From a virus: 23,192 bases of DNA. Below, one piece after another: positions 8,102 through 17,319 of this stretch. The stretch lies in IMG/VR virus record IMGVR_UViG_3300032242_001466, positions 1 to 23,192 of that record; one strand, given 5' to 3'. The translations under genes were made by a program, and so were the position numbers. Under the pieces are notes generated by a model. That model searched no databases. It was given only the letters and a program-made list of their open reading frames with translations, and had not been told where the DNA came from. Positions within the stretch are counted from its first letter, which is position 1, and the number at the start of each line of letters is the position of its first letter.

Positions 8102-9174
8102 TGTATAATTTTATTACAGCATCAAAAGATGCATCAGTTTATTTACAACAAAGAAATCAAAATACTGGTTTAGACCAGGTATTAGAAGTTAGTAAAGTTT
8201 ATTATGGTGGTATTAAAGATGTATCAAGGGCTTTAATTAAATTTGATATATCTTCATTGCATACTGGTTCTAGTGTAGGTGAGGCAACTTTAATATTAAA
8301 AGATTGTCAATCAAATGAAATACCTTTAGATTATACTTTATATGCTTTTCCAATTTCTGGAAGTTGGCAAATGGGTTCTGGTACTAGATTTGATAATATT
8401 ACAACTGCTGGAGTTAGCTGGAATTATAGAGAAGGAGATTCTAAATCAGCATGGTTAGGCGATACAACTACTGATGGACAAATTCCAAATTTTGCAGCCG
8501 GTTCAACTGGTTCTTATTCTGGATTTGGTGGAGTTTGGTACACAACATATACATCATCTCAAAATTATTCTTATAGTACGGCAGATGTATCTATGAATGT
8601 AAAACCAATGTTATTATCTTGGATTAGTGGCTCTATTCCTAATAATGGTGTAATATTAAAATATTCTGATACTTTAGAAAACGATACCGAAGATTATGGT
8701 ATATTGCAATTTTTTAGTAAAGAAACACATACAATACATCAACCAAAAATTAGAATAGGTTGGGATGACCAAATATTTAATACAGGTTCATTACAACCAT
8801 TAACAATAGAACAATTCAAAATTGGAATAACAAATGGTAAAAGTCAATATAAATTAGGAACTAAACCAAAATTAAGAATATTTGGTAGAGAACTATATCC
8901 TCTTAAAACATTTAATAACTATTTAAATCAATATTCAACAACATATTATTTACCAGCTGCATCTTATTATCAAATTAAAGATGATGCTAGTGGAGATATA
9001 ATAATTCCTTTTTCTAATTATTCTAAAATTAGTTGTGATGAAAATGGAAGTTATGTTCAATTGGATTTTACGAATTGGGAAGTTGATAGGACTTATAGAA
9101 TAGAATTTAAAATAACATTTAATGATGGTGATGTTTATTTTGATAATGATATAACATTTAGCGTTGTAAAATAA
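8101..9174 (+). CDS. Beta-rich tail/baseplate protein with DNRLRE (CBM96-like) domain
   Basis: A 357-residue beta-rich protein. Residues 1 to about 220 fit the DNRLRE pattern found in surface and carbohydrate-associated proteins: an opening ASKDASVYLQQRNQNTGLDQ, then VSRALIKFDISSLHTGSSVG, a middle with Trp/Gly/Ser-rich loops (GSWQMGSGTRFDNITTAGVS), and a late strand with NNGVILKYSDTLE. A second beta domain occupies about 230-357 (QYKLGTKPKLRIFGRELYP to the end). The place right after gp6 corresponds to the gp7-gp12 region in T4, so a peripheral baseplate or receptor-contact role is plausible. A direct sugar-binding role is inference; in other phages such domains may be purely structural. Confidence 0.65.
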   Translation: MYNFITASKDASVYLQQRNQNTGLDQVLEVSKVYYGGIKDVSRALIKFDISSLHTGSSVGEATLILKDCQSNEIPLDYTLYAFPISGSWQMGSGTRFDNITTAGVSWNYREGDSKSAWLGDTTTDGQIPNFAAGSTGSYSGFGGVWYTTYTSSQNYSYSTADVSMNVKPMLLSWISGSIPNNGVILKYSDTLENDTEDYGILQFFSKETHTIHQPKIRIGWDDQIFNTGSLQPLTIEQFKIGITNGKSQYKLGTKPKLRIFGRELYPLKTFNNYLNQYSTTYYLPAASYYQIKDDASGDIIIPFSNYSKISCDENGSYVQLDFTNWEVDRTYRIEFKITFNDGDVYFDNDITFSVVK

Positions 9175-9175
9175 A

Positions 9176-10264
9176 ATGATACAAACAGGTTTAAAAAACG
9201 AAAAATTAGTTGGAAAGATTTTGGTTAGTGGTTCTTTAAGCATTAATCAAAATACTGGAAGTGTTGGATTTACACTAATAGATGAATCCGACCCAAACGC
9301 TGGTGTCATTTCTGGTAGATTAACAAAGCCTGGATATAATAATTCCGAATTGGTAAAATCAATTGATACAAATATTGTAGAATTAATTCCAATCACCGCA
9401 CCAGAATTGCCTGACACAGTACTTCGTTCAATATACAACCCAGTAACTCAATCTGTAATTGATTTAACTGCACAAATAGAAGTTCTGAATAAAAATGTAT
9501 TAGATTTACAAGGAAAAATAACTCAATTAGAAATTGTATCTCAAAGTTTGAGAGTTGATGTAGATAATCAAACATTAATAGCTGCAACATCACAAAATCA
9601 AACATCTCAAGCTAATTCAAAAGTTCAAAGTTCAATTACCGATTTACAAAATGCAATTCAAAAAGCAACATCCGAAGCAATTCAGAGAGTTTCTTTATTT
9701 GCTAGAAATCAATCATTACAACAAGAGATAGATTCATTAAGAGCACAATTAAATGCTAAAAACCAAGCTATTGCAGCTGGTGGAGTTTCTACTGGACAAT
9801 TATCAACAATTGTTTTTGAAAAAGGTGACCCTACTAAATTGCAAGGTAACAATAAGCAAATGATTGGCATGGATTATGGTGGTGGTTATGGGTCTCAAGC
9901 ATCCGCAGGAAAATTTGCAGCACCTGGTAATGATTATGGAAAAACATTCCAAACATATTTTGAAATTGTAGCAGGACCTAAAGATGTTAATGTTGATTTA
10001 AAATTTAGTGGTGGTGTTAATCAAAGTATATGGGATTATGGATTTAGTATTCCTGTTGTTGTTAAGGCAAACGAAACAAAACGTTTTGATATAAATAAAC
10101 CAAGCACATATTTAAATAAATTATCTGGTCAACACGGTGGTGGACTTTTTTCACACTCAAGCCCAACAGAATATGATTTTACAATGACAGTAAGTGTAAG
10201 TGCTACAGATAACTCAAAAACAGAAAGTAAAGATTTCACTTTCCATTTATGGAATCATAATTAA
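9176..10264 (+). CDS. Fibre-like baseplate protein: beta head, long coiled coil, C-terminal beta domain
   Basis: A 362-residue protein in three visible parts. Residues 1-90 include KLVGKILVSGSLSINQNTGS and look beta-rich. About 95-200 is a long coiled coil (LTAQIEVLNKNVLDLQGKIT; later SLQQEIDSLRAQLNAKNQAI). About 215-362 is a Gly-rich then beta-rich terminal domain (MIGMDYGGGYGSQAS, ending in FHLWNHN). This organisation is typical of trimeric whiskers or short fibres that project from a baseplate. No specific family was recognised. It lies between the DNRLRE protein and the gene at 10270 in one tightly packed unit. A receptor-contact or fibre-anchor role is likely but inferred. Confidence 0.65.
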   Translation: MIQTGLKNEKLVGKILVSGSLSINQNTGSVGFTLIDESDPNAGVISGRLTKPGYNNSELVKSIDTNIVELIPITAPELPDTVLRSIYNPVTQSVIDLTAQIEVLNKNVLDLQGKITQLEIVSQSLRVDVDNQTLIAATSQNQTSQANSKVQSSITDLQNAIQKATSEAIQRVSLFARNQSLQQEIDSLRAQLNAKNQAIAAGGVSTGQLSTIVFEKGDPTKLQGNNKQMIGMDYGGGYGSQASAGKFAAPGNDYGKTFQTYFEIVAGPKDVNVDLKFSGGVNQSIWDYGFSIPVVVKANETKRFDINKPSTYLNKLSGQHGGGLFSHSSPTEYDFTMTVSVSATDNSKTESKDFTFHLWNHN

Positions 10265-10269
10265 TTAAT

Positions 10270-11679
10270 ATGGCAATACAAAGTTTTAAAGATATAATAG
10301 ACTCAAAAGGGTATAGGATTAATTCAAAAGATAGAGAAATCTTTGAAACATCTGATTTACAATCTTTTTTTGGATTAAGTGATAATGATGCCATTGAGTT
10401 TATAGTATATGATGCAAATGATAATCAATTACCTCAAGCTGATTTTGGTATGGTTAGATATGTACCACTTACAACACAAAATATTAAAGATTATTTTTTA
10501 ATAGCTGATGGAACAATATTTCAAGCTTATAGCTTTCCAAATGAATACTTTATTGATGTTGAAAGATTGTTAGCAGAAGCTGGATATGTAAATGGTATAT
10601 TTAAAACACAAATTACTCTTATTAATAAAAGAGCTGGGAGCGATAAACAATTTGATAAACTATGGATTTCAGAAATATCTCCATCAAGAACTGAAATAAG
10701 ATTAATGCCATTAAATAGACCTGAAAATGTTGGAACTGATTTATTTGAAAGATATGGTATATTTGTAAAGGATGGACATTTTAGAGAAGATACAATTGAA
10801 TATGCAATACAATTTATTGAAAAAATAAATCCAACACAAATATCATCTTTTATTAAAAACAAATATGGTTCTAATTGGTTTGATAAAATGAATGCTGAAT
10901 TTAAAATACAAGGGTTTGAAGTATTTTCAACAAATGTATATAATAAATTCATGCAATCTGCTTTATATGAATTTACAAATAGAAATTCTAATATAAGAGA
11001 TTTGAATTATGGCAAACCTAATTTAAATAAACCATCAATAGAATTAACTAAAGATATAATCAAAACTACTATTATACGACTTTTAATTAAAGCAATAGAT
11101 TTTTATTTATCAATACCTGATGTAAAAGTAAATGCAACGTATGATATTGAAACCGACACATCTATGGATATTGTTGGACAAGTATTACAAAGAAAGCAAT
11201 CTGATACTTTAATAGATACATCAAATCCAGTTATAACTAAAGCGGAAAGGATTAAAGTAGTTCAAACAGATGCACAATTAGAATTACAAAAGCAAATTGA
11301 AAAAGAACTACCGCCAGCTACACCACCACCTCCAGCAGATACACCAACTACAACAACTAAAGTAAGTCATATGTATTCTTATAGAGGATATAGCGGTGGT
11401 ACTATTTATTGGACAGATAGTTCGGGAACTCAACGTTCTATGTACACTAATCCAAATCAAGAATATCAAATAGGATGTGCACAAGAAGGTACTTTAAGTG
11501 GATTTGGTCCATTTACAATAGTAAGTGAATGTGGTGATGTACCAACTCAAATACAGCCAGCAGTAATAACCGGAGGTGGTTCGGGAGGAGGAGCTGGTTT
11601 TGTTGGGATATCAAATAATGATTTTTTATTTGGACAGGGAGTTATTGATAAGTTTAATAAAGATAATAAATTTGAATAA
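10270..11679 (+). CDS. Baseplate/tail structural protein with proline-rich linker and C-terminal add-on domain
   Basis: A 469-residue mosaic. The N-terminal ~330 residues form a structural core (GYRINSKDREIFETSDLQSF, AIEFIVYDANDNQLPQ, WISEISPSRTEIRLMPLNRP, then helical segments) that looks like a conserved T4-like baseplate component; it may be a wedge protein, but I cannot assign it to gp8 or another T4 protein. A Pro/Thr-rich linker follows at about 348-362 (PPATPPPPADTPTTTTK). Then comes a small domain with SYRGYSGGTIYWTDSSG and two cysteines (IGCAQEG, VSECGD), and a Gly-rich tail (GGGSGGGAG) before a short terminal segment. The small domain looks like an inserted surface-exposed module. 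The stop overlaps the next start (TAATG). Confidence 0.7.
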   Translation: MAIQSFKDIIDSKGYRINSKDREIFETSDLQSFFGLSDNDAIEFIVYDANDNQLPQADFGMVRYVPLTTQNIKDYFLIADGTIFQAYSFPNEYFIDVERLLAEAGYVNGIFKTQITLINKRAGSDKQFDKLWISEISPSRTEIRLMPLNRPENVGTDLFERYGIFVKDGHFREDTIEYAIQFIEKINPTQISSFIKNKYGSNWFDKMNAEFKIQGFEVFSTNVYNKFMQSALYEFTNRNSNIRDLNYGKPNLNKPSIELTKDIIKTTIIRLLIKAIDFYLSIPDVKVNATYDIETDTSMDIVGQVLQRKQSDTLIDTSNPVITKAERIKVVQTDAQLELQKQIEKELPPATPPPPADTPTTTTKVSHMYSYRGYSGGTIYWTDSSGTQRSMYTNPNQEYQIGCAQEGTLSGFGPFTIVSECGDVPTQIQPAVITGGGSGGGAGFVGISNNDFLFGQGVIDKFNKDNKFE

Positions 11680-14600
11680 TGGTAAATATTGATTACTTAG
11701 ATGGTGGTATTGTAGTATCTGGTGTACAACTTAATGATGGTGCACAATCATTTATGGTGCCATCTGGCGGAGGTGGTGGGGGAAATTCATTACCACCAAT
11801 TACTCCCAATCAATTCCAAGGATTCAATGGTGATAGAACTAAGATATTAAGAGTAAATTCAAATATAAAAGGAGCTTCTATAATTGTAGATGATGTAAAT
11901 ACATTCAAAACAACCCCAAATGTAATTAATTCTTTATTAAGTGATATATTATCAAATGGGGCTAAATCAATAAGAGTTCAAAAAGAGGGATACGTTTCAA
12001 ATGAAATGTTTCAATTGTCTGTATTAAAAAATCCTGATTATTATAATGGTATAACAACTTATAATGCTGGATTAACAATAACAAATGAAAGATTATATAG
12101 TGATAAAGACCCATATAAAATAAATGTAAGATATTTTGTAAATGATGTAGAACAACCATATGATAATACAAATGATTCTCAAATTTTAGATATAACATTT
12201 AATTTAAAAGCGGGTGTAGTTCCAATTGATATAAAACCAACTGAGGATACTAAAACATTTAAATTAACAATCACATCCGATTTAGATAATTCGGCAGTTG
12301 TTATACAAAATAATAAAACTTCTACAAAATTAATATCTGGATTAAATAGTATAATTGGAAACTCTGGAGATACATTTTCATTATCTTCATCTGATTTAGC
12401 AAATTATAGAATAATAACTATTAATGGTTCATCAACTACCGGTCAATTTAAACCATTGACAGCAGTTGGAACAGATAGTTTATCAACAAGTATAACTTTA
12501 AATGGCGATTATAGTTTAAATATTACTACTGAAAAGGTAAATACAGCTCCTATTGATTATCCAACAATTTCATTAAATAATCAAAATATTGATAGGACAT
12601 ATAATATCAATAGTAAAGCAGATATACCAATTGGATTTTCAGCATCAGTAAATACAACAAAAGTTACTGTATATGTGAATAATAAACCATATACATTTAC
12701 AAATATACAAGAAGGTATAGTGTTACCTGCATCTGTATTTAATACAATAGGAAATTATAAAATTGTATTAGTTCCATCAAATAATATGGGCGATGGGGAT
12801 GCTATTAATGTAACGTATACTGTTGTTGATGACATTTATGTGGGTGTTCCTGATATTAGAAATATAACATATCCGGCTGATATAATGGGGCCTGACTATG
12901 TTGGTACTGATGTAAACTTTTCAATAAAATATGATAGCGTAAACGCAGATTATGTAAATCTTCATATAGGAAGTGGTACTGGATATATTAGATTGGGAGC
13001 AAGTGGAATCCAACAATTAAATGTTGCTTCGCTTTTAAATTTATCAAACAAGAATTATACAGAAAATGAAAATTTAATTTCTTTTCAGATAAAATTAATA
13101 CCATATAATATAAGTGGTAGAGAAGTTGTTAGTGGTAAAGAAGAAGTCTTATCAATTAAATTTTATAAAGGTAAACTTACAATTCCTAGAGCAACAGTAA
13201 TTAATAGATTGTTAGAGGCATTTGAATCTCAATTTGATGATATAGACTCAAAAACACCAAATGATACTTCTAAATATCTTACTCACTTAGTTCACTTGGG
13301 GGATAGTAATAATAAAGTAATTACAACTTGGACAGGTAGTAATGGTACATTAATATTAAAATTATATGAACCATTAGATACAACTGTTCAACCAAATCAG
13401 CAAGTTTGGATTTCTAAATTACAATCAAATCCAATAATAGATACATTAACTTTAGTTGGTGTAAATGAATCTTTTTGTCCTCCATTAAAAGGACCTAACT
13501 TTGCATTAGAAGTAGATAATGGATTTGGTTATAAAGTATATGATGATTTATTAGCAAGTGGTTCTACAACATCTACCGATTTATTAAACAAATATTTACA
13601 AGACCAAAATATTGATACAACAAATTTAAATATACAATATACAAGTGGTTCTGATTATTTATTTAATAATTTTATAAATTTTAGTTCCGCGGAAGAAAGA
13701 GTTAATAACTTTTTATATAAAATTCAACTAATAGAAAACTATCAGTCCAAACATATAGCATTGACTGGGAGTGTAAATAATGGTTCTGTATCTGCTTTAA
13801 ATGATTCAAATAAAGTTAATGATTCTATAAATGAAATAAAAAGAAAATTTGATGGATTTGAGCATTTTTTATATTATGATGTTAGTTCATCATTAGGATA
13901 TCCAAAAGATTCTTATAATGTTCCATTATTATCAACTAATCAATTAGTAATTGATTGGTATGATTCTTTAGTTCAAACTGCATCTTTATTTGATAGTACT
14001 AATCCAAATTATTTAGTAAATAATATTCCTGAATTTATAAAAGAAGACTACCAAAATGAGCAGTTTGCAACTTTCTTAGATATGATTGGGCATCATTTTG
14101 ATACAATTTGGTCTTATATAAATGGATTAAATAGAAATAAAAAAGTAGGATATACAGAATCTACTGGTATGATGAACAATATGGTTTATCATATGCTAGA
14201 ATCTTTAGGTTGGGAAGGTAGAAAAGCTTTTGATTCTCAATTTTTATGGGAATATGCATTTGGTACTAATAAAGATGGTACTCAAAAATATTCAATGCCA
14301 CTTAAAACGGCAAACGAAGAAGTTTGGAGAAGGATATTAGCAAACTTACCATATCTATTAAAGAATAAAGGAACTGCTAGAGCTATGAAAGCTATTATGG
14401 CTTGTTATGGTGTTCCTCAATCTATGTTAACTATAATGGAATTTGGTGGACCTCAAGACCCTGAACAAGGTGGTGTAACTAAATTTACATATGATGATAG
14501 AACCGCAGCTTTAGTAATGTCAAATAATTCTTCATTATCTATTCCATGGCATACTGTATCATCTACAACAAAATACCCACAATCAATAGAATTTAGAGTT

Positions 14601-16625
14601 AAACCATCATCGTATGGCACATACTCTTTAATTTCAGGAAGTAATTTTGGAGTAAATTTAATTCAAACAACGGGTTCTTTTGCTAGATTGGATATTGATT
14701 TAGGAATGGGAACTGGTTCTGCTTACTCATATTTCTTAGAACCATTCTTAAGCGGTTCACCAGCAGCACTAACATATTATATGGACCAAAGTATATACTA
14801 TGTTTCTGATGCTGATGTTGTTACTGGAAGTTTAGAGTTTCCTGTATCATTGGATTATTATTCAAATGTATTAATTAATAGACATGATTTAGGTGGAAAT
14901 TCTTCTTGGTATGAAGTTAATTATTCAACTACCGATGGTCATAGAATAATAACTTATGCTAGTATGTCAATTATGGCTACTACTGATATATGGCAAAGCG
15001 GTTCATCTTTAACTTTTGGTGGAAATGGATTTTTTGGAAATATAGATGAATTTCGTTTATGGAAAACTCCGTTGGAAATATCTAAATTTAAAAATCATAG
15101 TTTATTTCCAGATGCAATAAATGGTAATTCATATACAGCATCTACTGCAGATTTAGTATATAGATTGGATTTTGAATATCCTAAAGATAGAACATTGGAT
15201 AATAATATTAAGAATGTTTCTATTAGTAGTGAATATGGAGAAAATTATGCGTATGCACAAAATTTTTATTCAGCATCAGTATATCCATATCAATATCAAC
15301 CATATGATAGAACTATTACTGGAGATGTTCCATCTGTTGGATTTGGCTATGGTAATAAAATTAGATTTGAAGATATTGAATTGGTAAGTGATTTATCTTA
15401 TAAAGTTAGAGCAACTAAAAAATCATTTGATAGAGCACCGATTGATTCATCTCGTTTAGGATTATTTCTTTCTCCAACTAAAGAGTTAAATATGGATATC
15501 CTAAAAGCATTTGGTGATTTTAATATAGATAATTATATTGGTGACCCTCATGATGAATATAAAGAGGAATATTCTGAATTAAAAGATTTAAGAGAATATT
15601 ACTTTGAAAGATTGGATAGAAATATAAATGAATATATTCAGTTAATAAAATACATTGATAAATCTTTGTTTGATGTATTGCATGATGTTGCGCCAGCTAG
15701 AGCAAAAGTTTCTAAAGGATTATTGATTGAGCCTCATTTCTTAGAAAGAAGTAAAACTCGTTGGGATAAACCTACAACAGAATATAACAATATTGAAGCT
15801 GATATTATTGCAAATAATTTTAATCAAATTGAAGCACAATCTTTAGTAAAAGATGCTTTATTGGATGCATCTCAAGCAGCTACATTTGATTTTGAATATA
15901 ATAATATTGAAGCCGATATAATAGCTGATGAAGCTTATACATTAGTAGCAACAACTCCTATGTATAATAGTGAAATTGATTATGCATTTAGTGGTTCTTT
16001 GTTTGCTGAATTACCTATGTGGGATGTTTCAATACAAGTACCAACTGGCTCTGCTAGTGGTGAATTGGATGATACTATATTTAAAGCAATTGGTATGGAT
16101 GCAAACTCTTTAGATATTGCTGGATTTGGATTATATGCAAAAAATGGAGTAGGTATTGTTAAAAATATTGATTCTAAAGGAAATATAACTTCATCAAGAC
16201 AAATAATAGATTTGGTTGAAAAACAATATAATAAAAATATATTAACTCAAACCGCAGGATATCCTGTAAATGGAGCACAGCTTGGTGACCAAGTAGTATA
16301 TGATGTAGTTAAAGTAACTAATACAAAATATGAAGTTTCATTAATACCATTCTATACAGCATCATATGGAGTTCCATATCAACCAAGTGTAGGTGGTAGT
16401 ACTGTTAGTGTGACTCCTTTAAATGGTTACTTCCCATCACATTATCGTTATAAGCATAGTTTAAGTGAAGGTTTACTACGCTCTTATCATAAGGGTTCTA
16501 CGCAAAGTGCTACAACAACACCGGATGGATTAGACCCGGTACAAACATTCACAACTAATCCTAACATTCTTAGAGTGGCTAAGACAGGACGTGGTTCAGG
16601 TGAACCAATTCTTGAAGTGGACTAA
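11679..16625 (+). CDS. Giant baseplate protein: gp7/P2 gpI-like region plus LamG-type lectin domain
   Basis: A 1648-residue protein, the largest in the window (T4 gp7 is about 1030). It opens with a Gly-rich stretch (VPSGGGGGGNSLPP), followed by some 450 residues of repeated beta domains, probably Ig-like. About 785-920 resembles the P2 gpI/gp7 tail-protein pattern: FATFLDMIGHHFDTIWSYIN, then WRRILANLPYLLKNKGTARA and MKAIMACYGVPQSM. About 965-1170 is a concanavalin/LamG-like domain, from QSIEFRVKPSSYGTYSLISG to GFFGNIDEFRLWKTPLEISK. A helical region follows, with YIQLIKYIDKSLFDVLHDVA and RAKVSKGLLIEPHFLE. The motif EYNNIEADIIA occurs twice, at 1368-1378 and 1406-1416. The likely role is the peripheral wedge arm with a carbohydrate-contact module. 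The final ~150 residues use somewhat more GC-rich codons. Confidence 0.75.
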   Translation: MVNIDYLDGGIVVSGVQLNDGAQSFMVPSGGGGGGNSLPPITPNQFQGFNGDRTKILRVNSNIKGASIIVDDVNTFKTTPNVINSLLSDILSNGAKSIRVQKEGYVSNEMFQLSVLKNPDYYNGITTYNAGLTITNERLYSDKDPYKINVRYFVNDVEQPYDNTNDSQILDITFNLKAGVVPIDIKPTEDTKTFKLTITSDLDNSAVVIQNNKTSTKLISGLNSIIGNSGDTFSLSSSDLANYRIITINGSSTTGQFKPLTAVGTDSLSTSITLNGDYSLNITTEKVNTAPIDYPTISLNNQNIDRTYNINSKADIPIGFSASVNTTKVTVYVNNKPYTFTNIQEGIVLPASVFNTIGNYKIVLVPSNNMGDGDAINVTYTVVDDIYVGVPDIRNITYPADIMGPDYVGTDVNFSIKYDSVNADYVNLHIGSGTGYIRLGASGIQQLNVASLLNLSNKNYTENENLISFQIKLIPYNISGREVVSGKEEVLSIKFYKGKLTIPRATVINRLLEAFESQFDDIDSKTPNDTSKYLTHLVHLGDSNNKVITTWTGSNGTLILKLYEPLDTTVQPNQQVWISKLQSNPIIDTLTLVGVNESFCPPLKGPNFALEVDNGFGYKVYDDLLASGSTTSTDLLNKYLQDQNIDTTNLNIQYTSGSDYLFNNFINFSSAEERVNNFLYKIQLIENYQSKHIALTGSVNNGSVSALNDSNKVNDSINEIKRKFDGFEHFLYYDVSSSLGYPKDSYNVPLLSTNQLVIDWYDSLVQTASLFDSTNPNYLVNNIPEFIKEDYQNEQFATFLDMIGHHFDTIWSYINGLNRNKKVGYTESTGMMNNMVYHMLESLGWEGRKAFDSQFLWEYAFGTNKDGTQKYSMPLKTANEEVWRRILANLPYLLKNKGTARAMKAIMACYGVPQSMLTIMEFGGPQDPEQGGVTKFTYDDRTAALVMSNNSSLSIPWHTVSSTTKYPQSIEFRVKPSSYGTYSLISGSNFGVNLIQTTGSFARLDIDLGMGTGSAYSYFLEPFLSGSPAALTYYMDQSIYYVSDADVVTGSLEFPVSLDYYSNVLINRHDLGGNSSWYEVNYSTTDGHRIITYASMSIMATTDIWQSGSSLTFGGNGFFGNIDEFRLWKTPLEISKFKNHSLFPDAINGNSYTASTADLVYRLDFEYPKDRTLDNNIKNVSISSEYGENYAYAQNFYSASVYPYQYQPYDRTITGDVPSVGFGYGNKIRFEDIELVSDLSYKVRATKKSFDRAPIDSSRLGLFLSPTKELNMDILKAFGDFNIDNYIGDPHDEYKEEYSELKDLREYYFERLDRNINEYIQLIKYIDKSLFDVLHDVAPARAKVSKGLLIEPHFLERSKTRWDKPTTEYNNIEADIIANNFNQIEAQSLVKDALLDASQAATFDFEYNNIEADIIADEAYTLVATTPMYNSEIDYAFSGSLFAELPMWDVSIQVPTGSASGELDDTIFKAIGMDANSLDIAGFGLYAKNGVGIVKNIDSKGNITSSRQIIDLVEKQYNKNILTQTAGYPVNGAQLGDQVVYDVVKVTNTKYEVSLIPFYTASYGVPYQPSVGGSTVSVTPLNGYFPSHYRYKHSLSEGLLRSYHKGSTQSATTTPDGLDPVQTFTTNPNILRVAKTGRGSGEPILEVD
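15780..15926 (+). repeat. Protein-level repeat EYNNIEADIIA inside the giant baseplate gene
   Basis: The eleven residues EYNNIEADIIA are encoded at 15780-15812 and again at 15894-15926, 114 bases (38 codons) apart. Between them lies a looser match (FNQIEAQSLV). The two exact copies differ at several synonymous positions (AAC/AAT, GCT/GCC, ATT/ATA, GCA/GCT), so the repeat is not a recent DNA duplication. Confidence 0.85.
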
Positions 16626-16648
16626 TCTAATGAAAATAAAAATTAGTT

Positions 16649-16657
16649 ATATTTATA
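16649..16657 (+). promoter_or_regulatory. Candidate phage late promoter element (ATATTTATA), copy 3
   Basis: This copy sits in the 55-base gap before the structural gene at 16681, 23 bases from its ATG. The leader contains TAGAAAAACAATT (16663-16675), shared exactly with the leader at 19557-19569. Function is inferred from recurrence. Confidence 0.6.
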
Positions 16658-16680
16658 GAAAATAGAAAAACAATTACAAA

Positions 16681-17304
16681 ATGGGATATTTAGATAATTC
16701 AACCATAACAGTCGATGCTATACTTACTAAAAAAGGTAGACACAAATTAGCACAAGGACAATCTTTAAACATTACTAAGTTCGCTTTAGGTGATGATGAA
16801 ATTGATTACGCATTATACGAACCAGCGCATCCAAAAGGTTCTGCTTACTATGATGCAGCTATTTTAGCACTTCCAATTACGGAAGCTAGTCCTGATGAAA
16901 CTCAAGTACTAAGATACAAATTAGTAACTTTACCAAAAGGTACAACTAAAATACCTGTGGTTTCTTTAGGTGTTGCATCTATTGGTGTTTATCAAACTGA
17001 TGGTGGTGTTGGTATGACTCCTACTACATCTCCTGCTGGAAACGCTTCAGCTGGATACACAGTAGTATTAGCAGACCAAAGAGCAGGTACATTGACAGTA
17101 ACTAAGGGTTCAACTGGAAGTGGTACTGTTCCTGTTTTCTTAGGTGAAGAAATTACAACAACTGCACAAGTAGTAAGTGGTTTAGAATTTAGATTCACTC
17201 CAAATCCAAACTTAACATCTGATGTTAAAACAACAATAACTGTTTATGGTAACGAAACGGGAGGTTCACAATCAATCCCAGTAACTGTAACTTATAAACT
17301 ATAA
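16681..17304 (+). CDS. Virion structural protein with conserved N-terminal domain and C-terminal Ig-like domain
   Basis: A 207-residue protein. The N-terminus MGYLDNSTITVDAILTKKGR continues to LNITKFALGDDEIDYALYEP and GSAYYDAAILALPITEA. I recall this pattern from structural proteins of marine T4-like phages, without a defined function. The C-terminal ~85 residues (VVLADQRAGTLTVTKGST to the end at VTVTYKL) look like a small Ig-like beta sandwich. It has its own candidate promoter and A-rich leader. Codons here and in the next gene are less AT-biased than in the baseplate block, which may indicate high expression. It could be a tail-tip or neck component or a decorating protein; this cannot be settled from sequence alone. 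Confidence 0.75.
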   Translation: MGYLDNSTITVDAILTKKGRHKLAQGQSLNITKFALGDDEIDYALYEPAHPKGSAYYDAAILALPITEASPDETQVLRYKLVTLPKGTTKIPVVSLGVASIGVYQTDGGVGMTPTTSPAGNASAGYTVVLADQRAGTLTVTKGSTGSGTVPVFLGEEITTTAQVVSGLEFRFTPNPNLTSDVKTTITVYGNETGGSQSIPVTVTYKL

Positions 17305-17319
17305 AAATAGATATATAAA

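Noticed and set aside
10527-10952. 141-codon open frame on the minus strand
   Set aside because: It lies wholly within the coding sequence at 10270-11679, has a low-complexity Ser/Ile/Leu-rich translation with no domain pattern, and has no promoter or start context. It is a shadow of the AT-rich gene on the + strand.
15172-15387. 71-codon + strand frame inside the giant baseplate gene
   Set aside because: It is a Met/Ile/His-rich out-of-frame translation within a gene whose main frame has LamG and helical features across the same bases.
16621-16647. Possible hairpin (ACTAAT with ATTAGT) after the giant baseplate gene
   Set aside because: The stem is only six weak AT-rich pairs with a 15-base loop and no T-tract, so it is not a credible terminator in DNA of this composition.
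17305-17319. A/T-rich leader (ATAGATATATAAA) before the gene at 17320 as a further late promoter
   Set aside because: It lacks the ATATTTATA nonamer and the gap is only 15 bases, so it is more likely just the spacer within a transcription unit.
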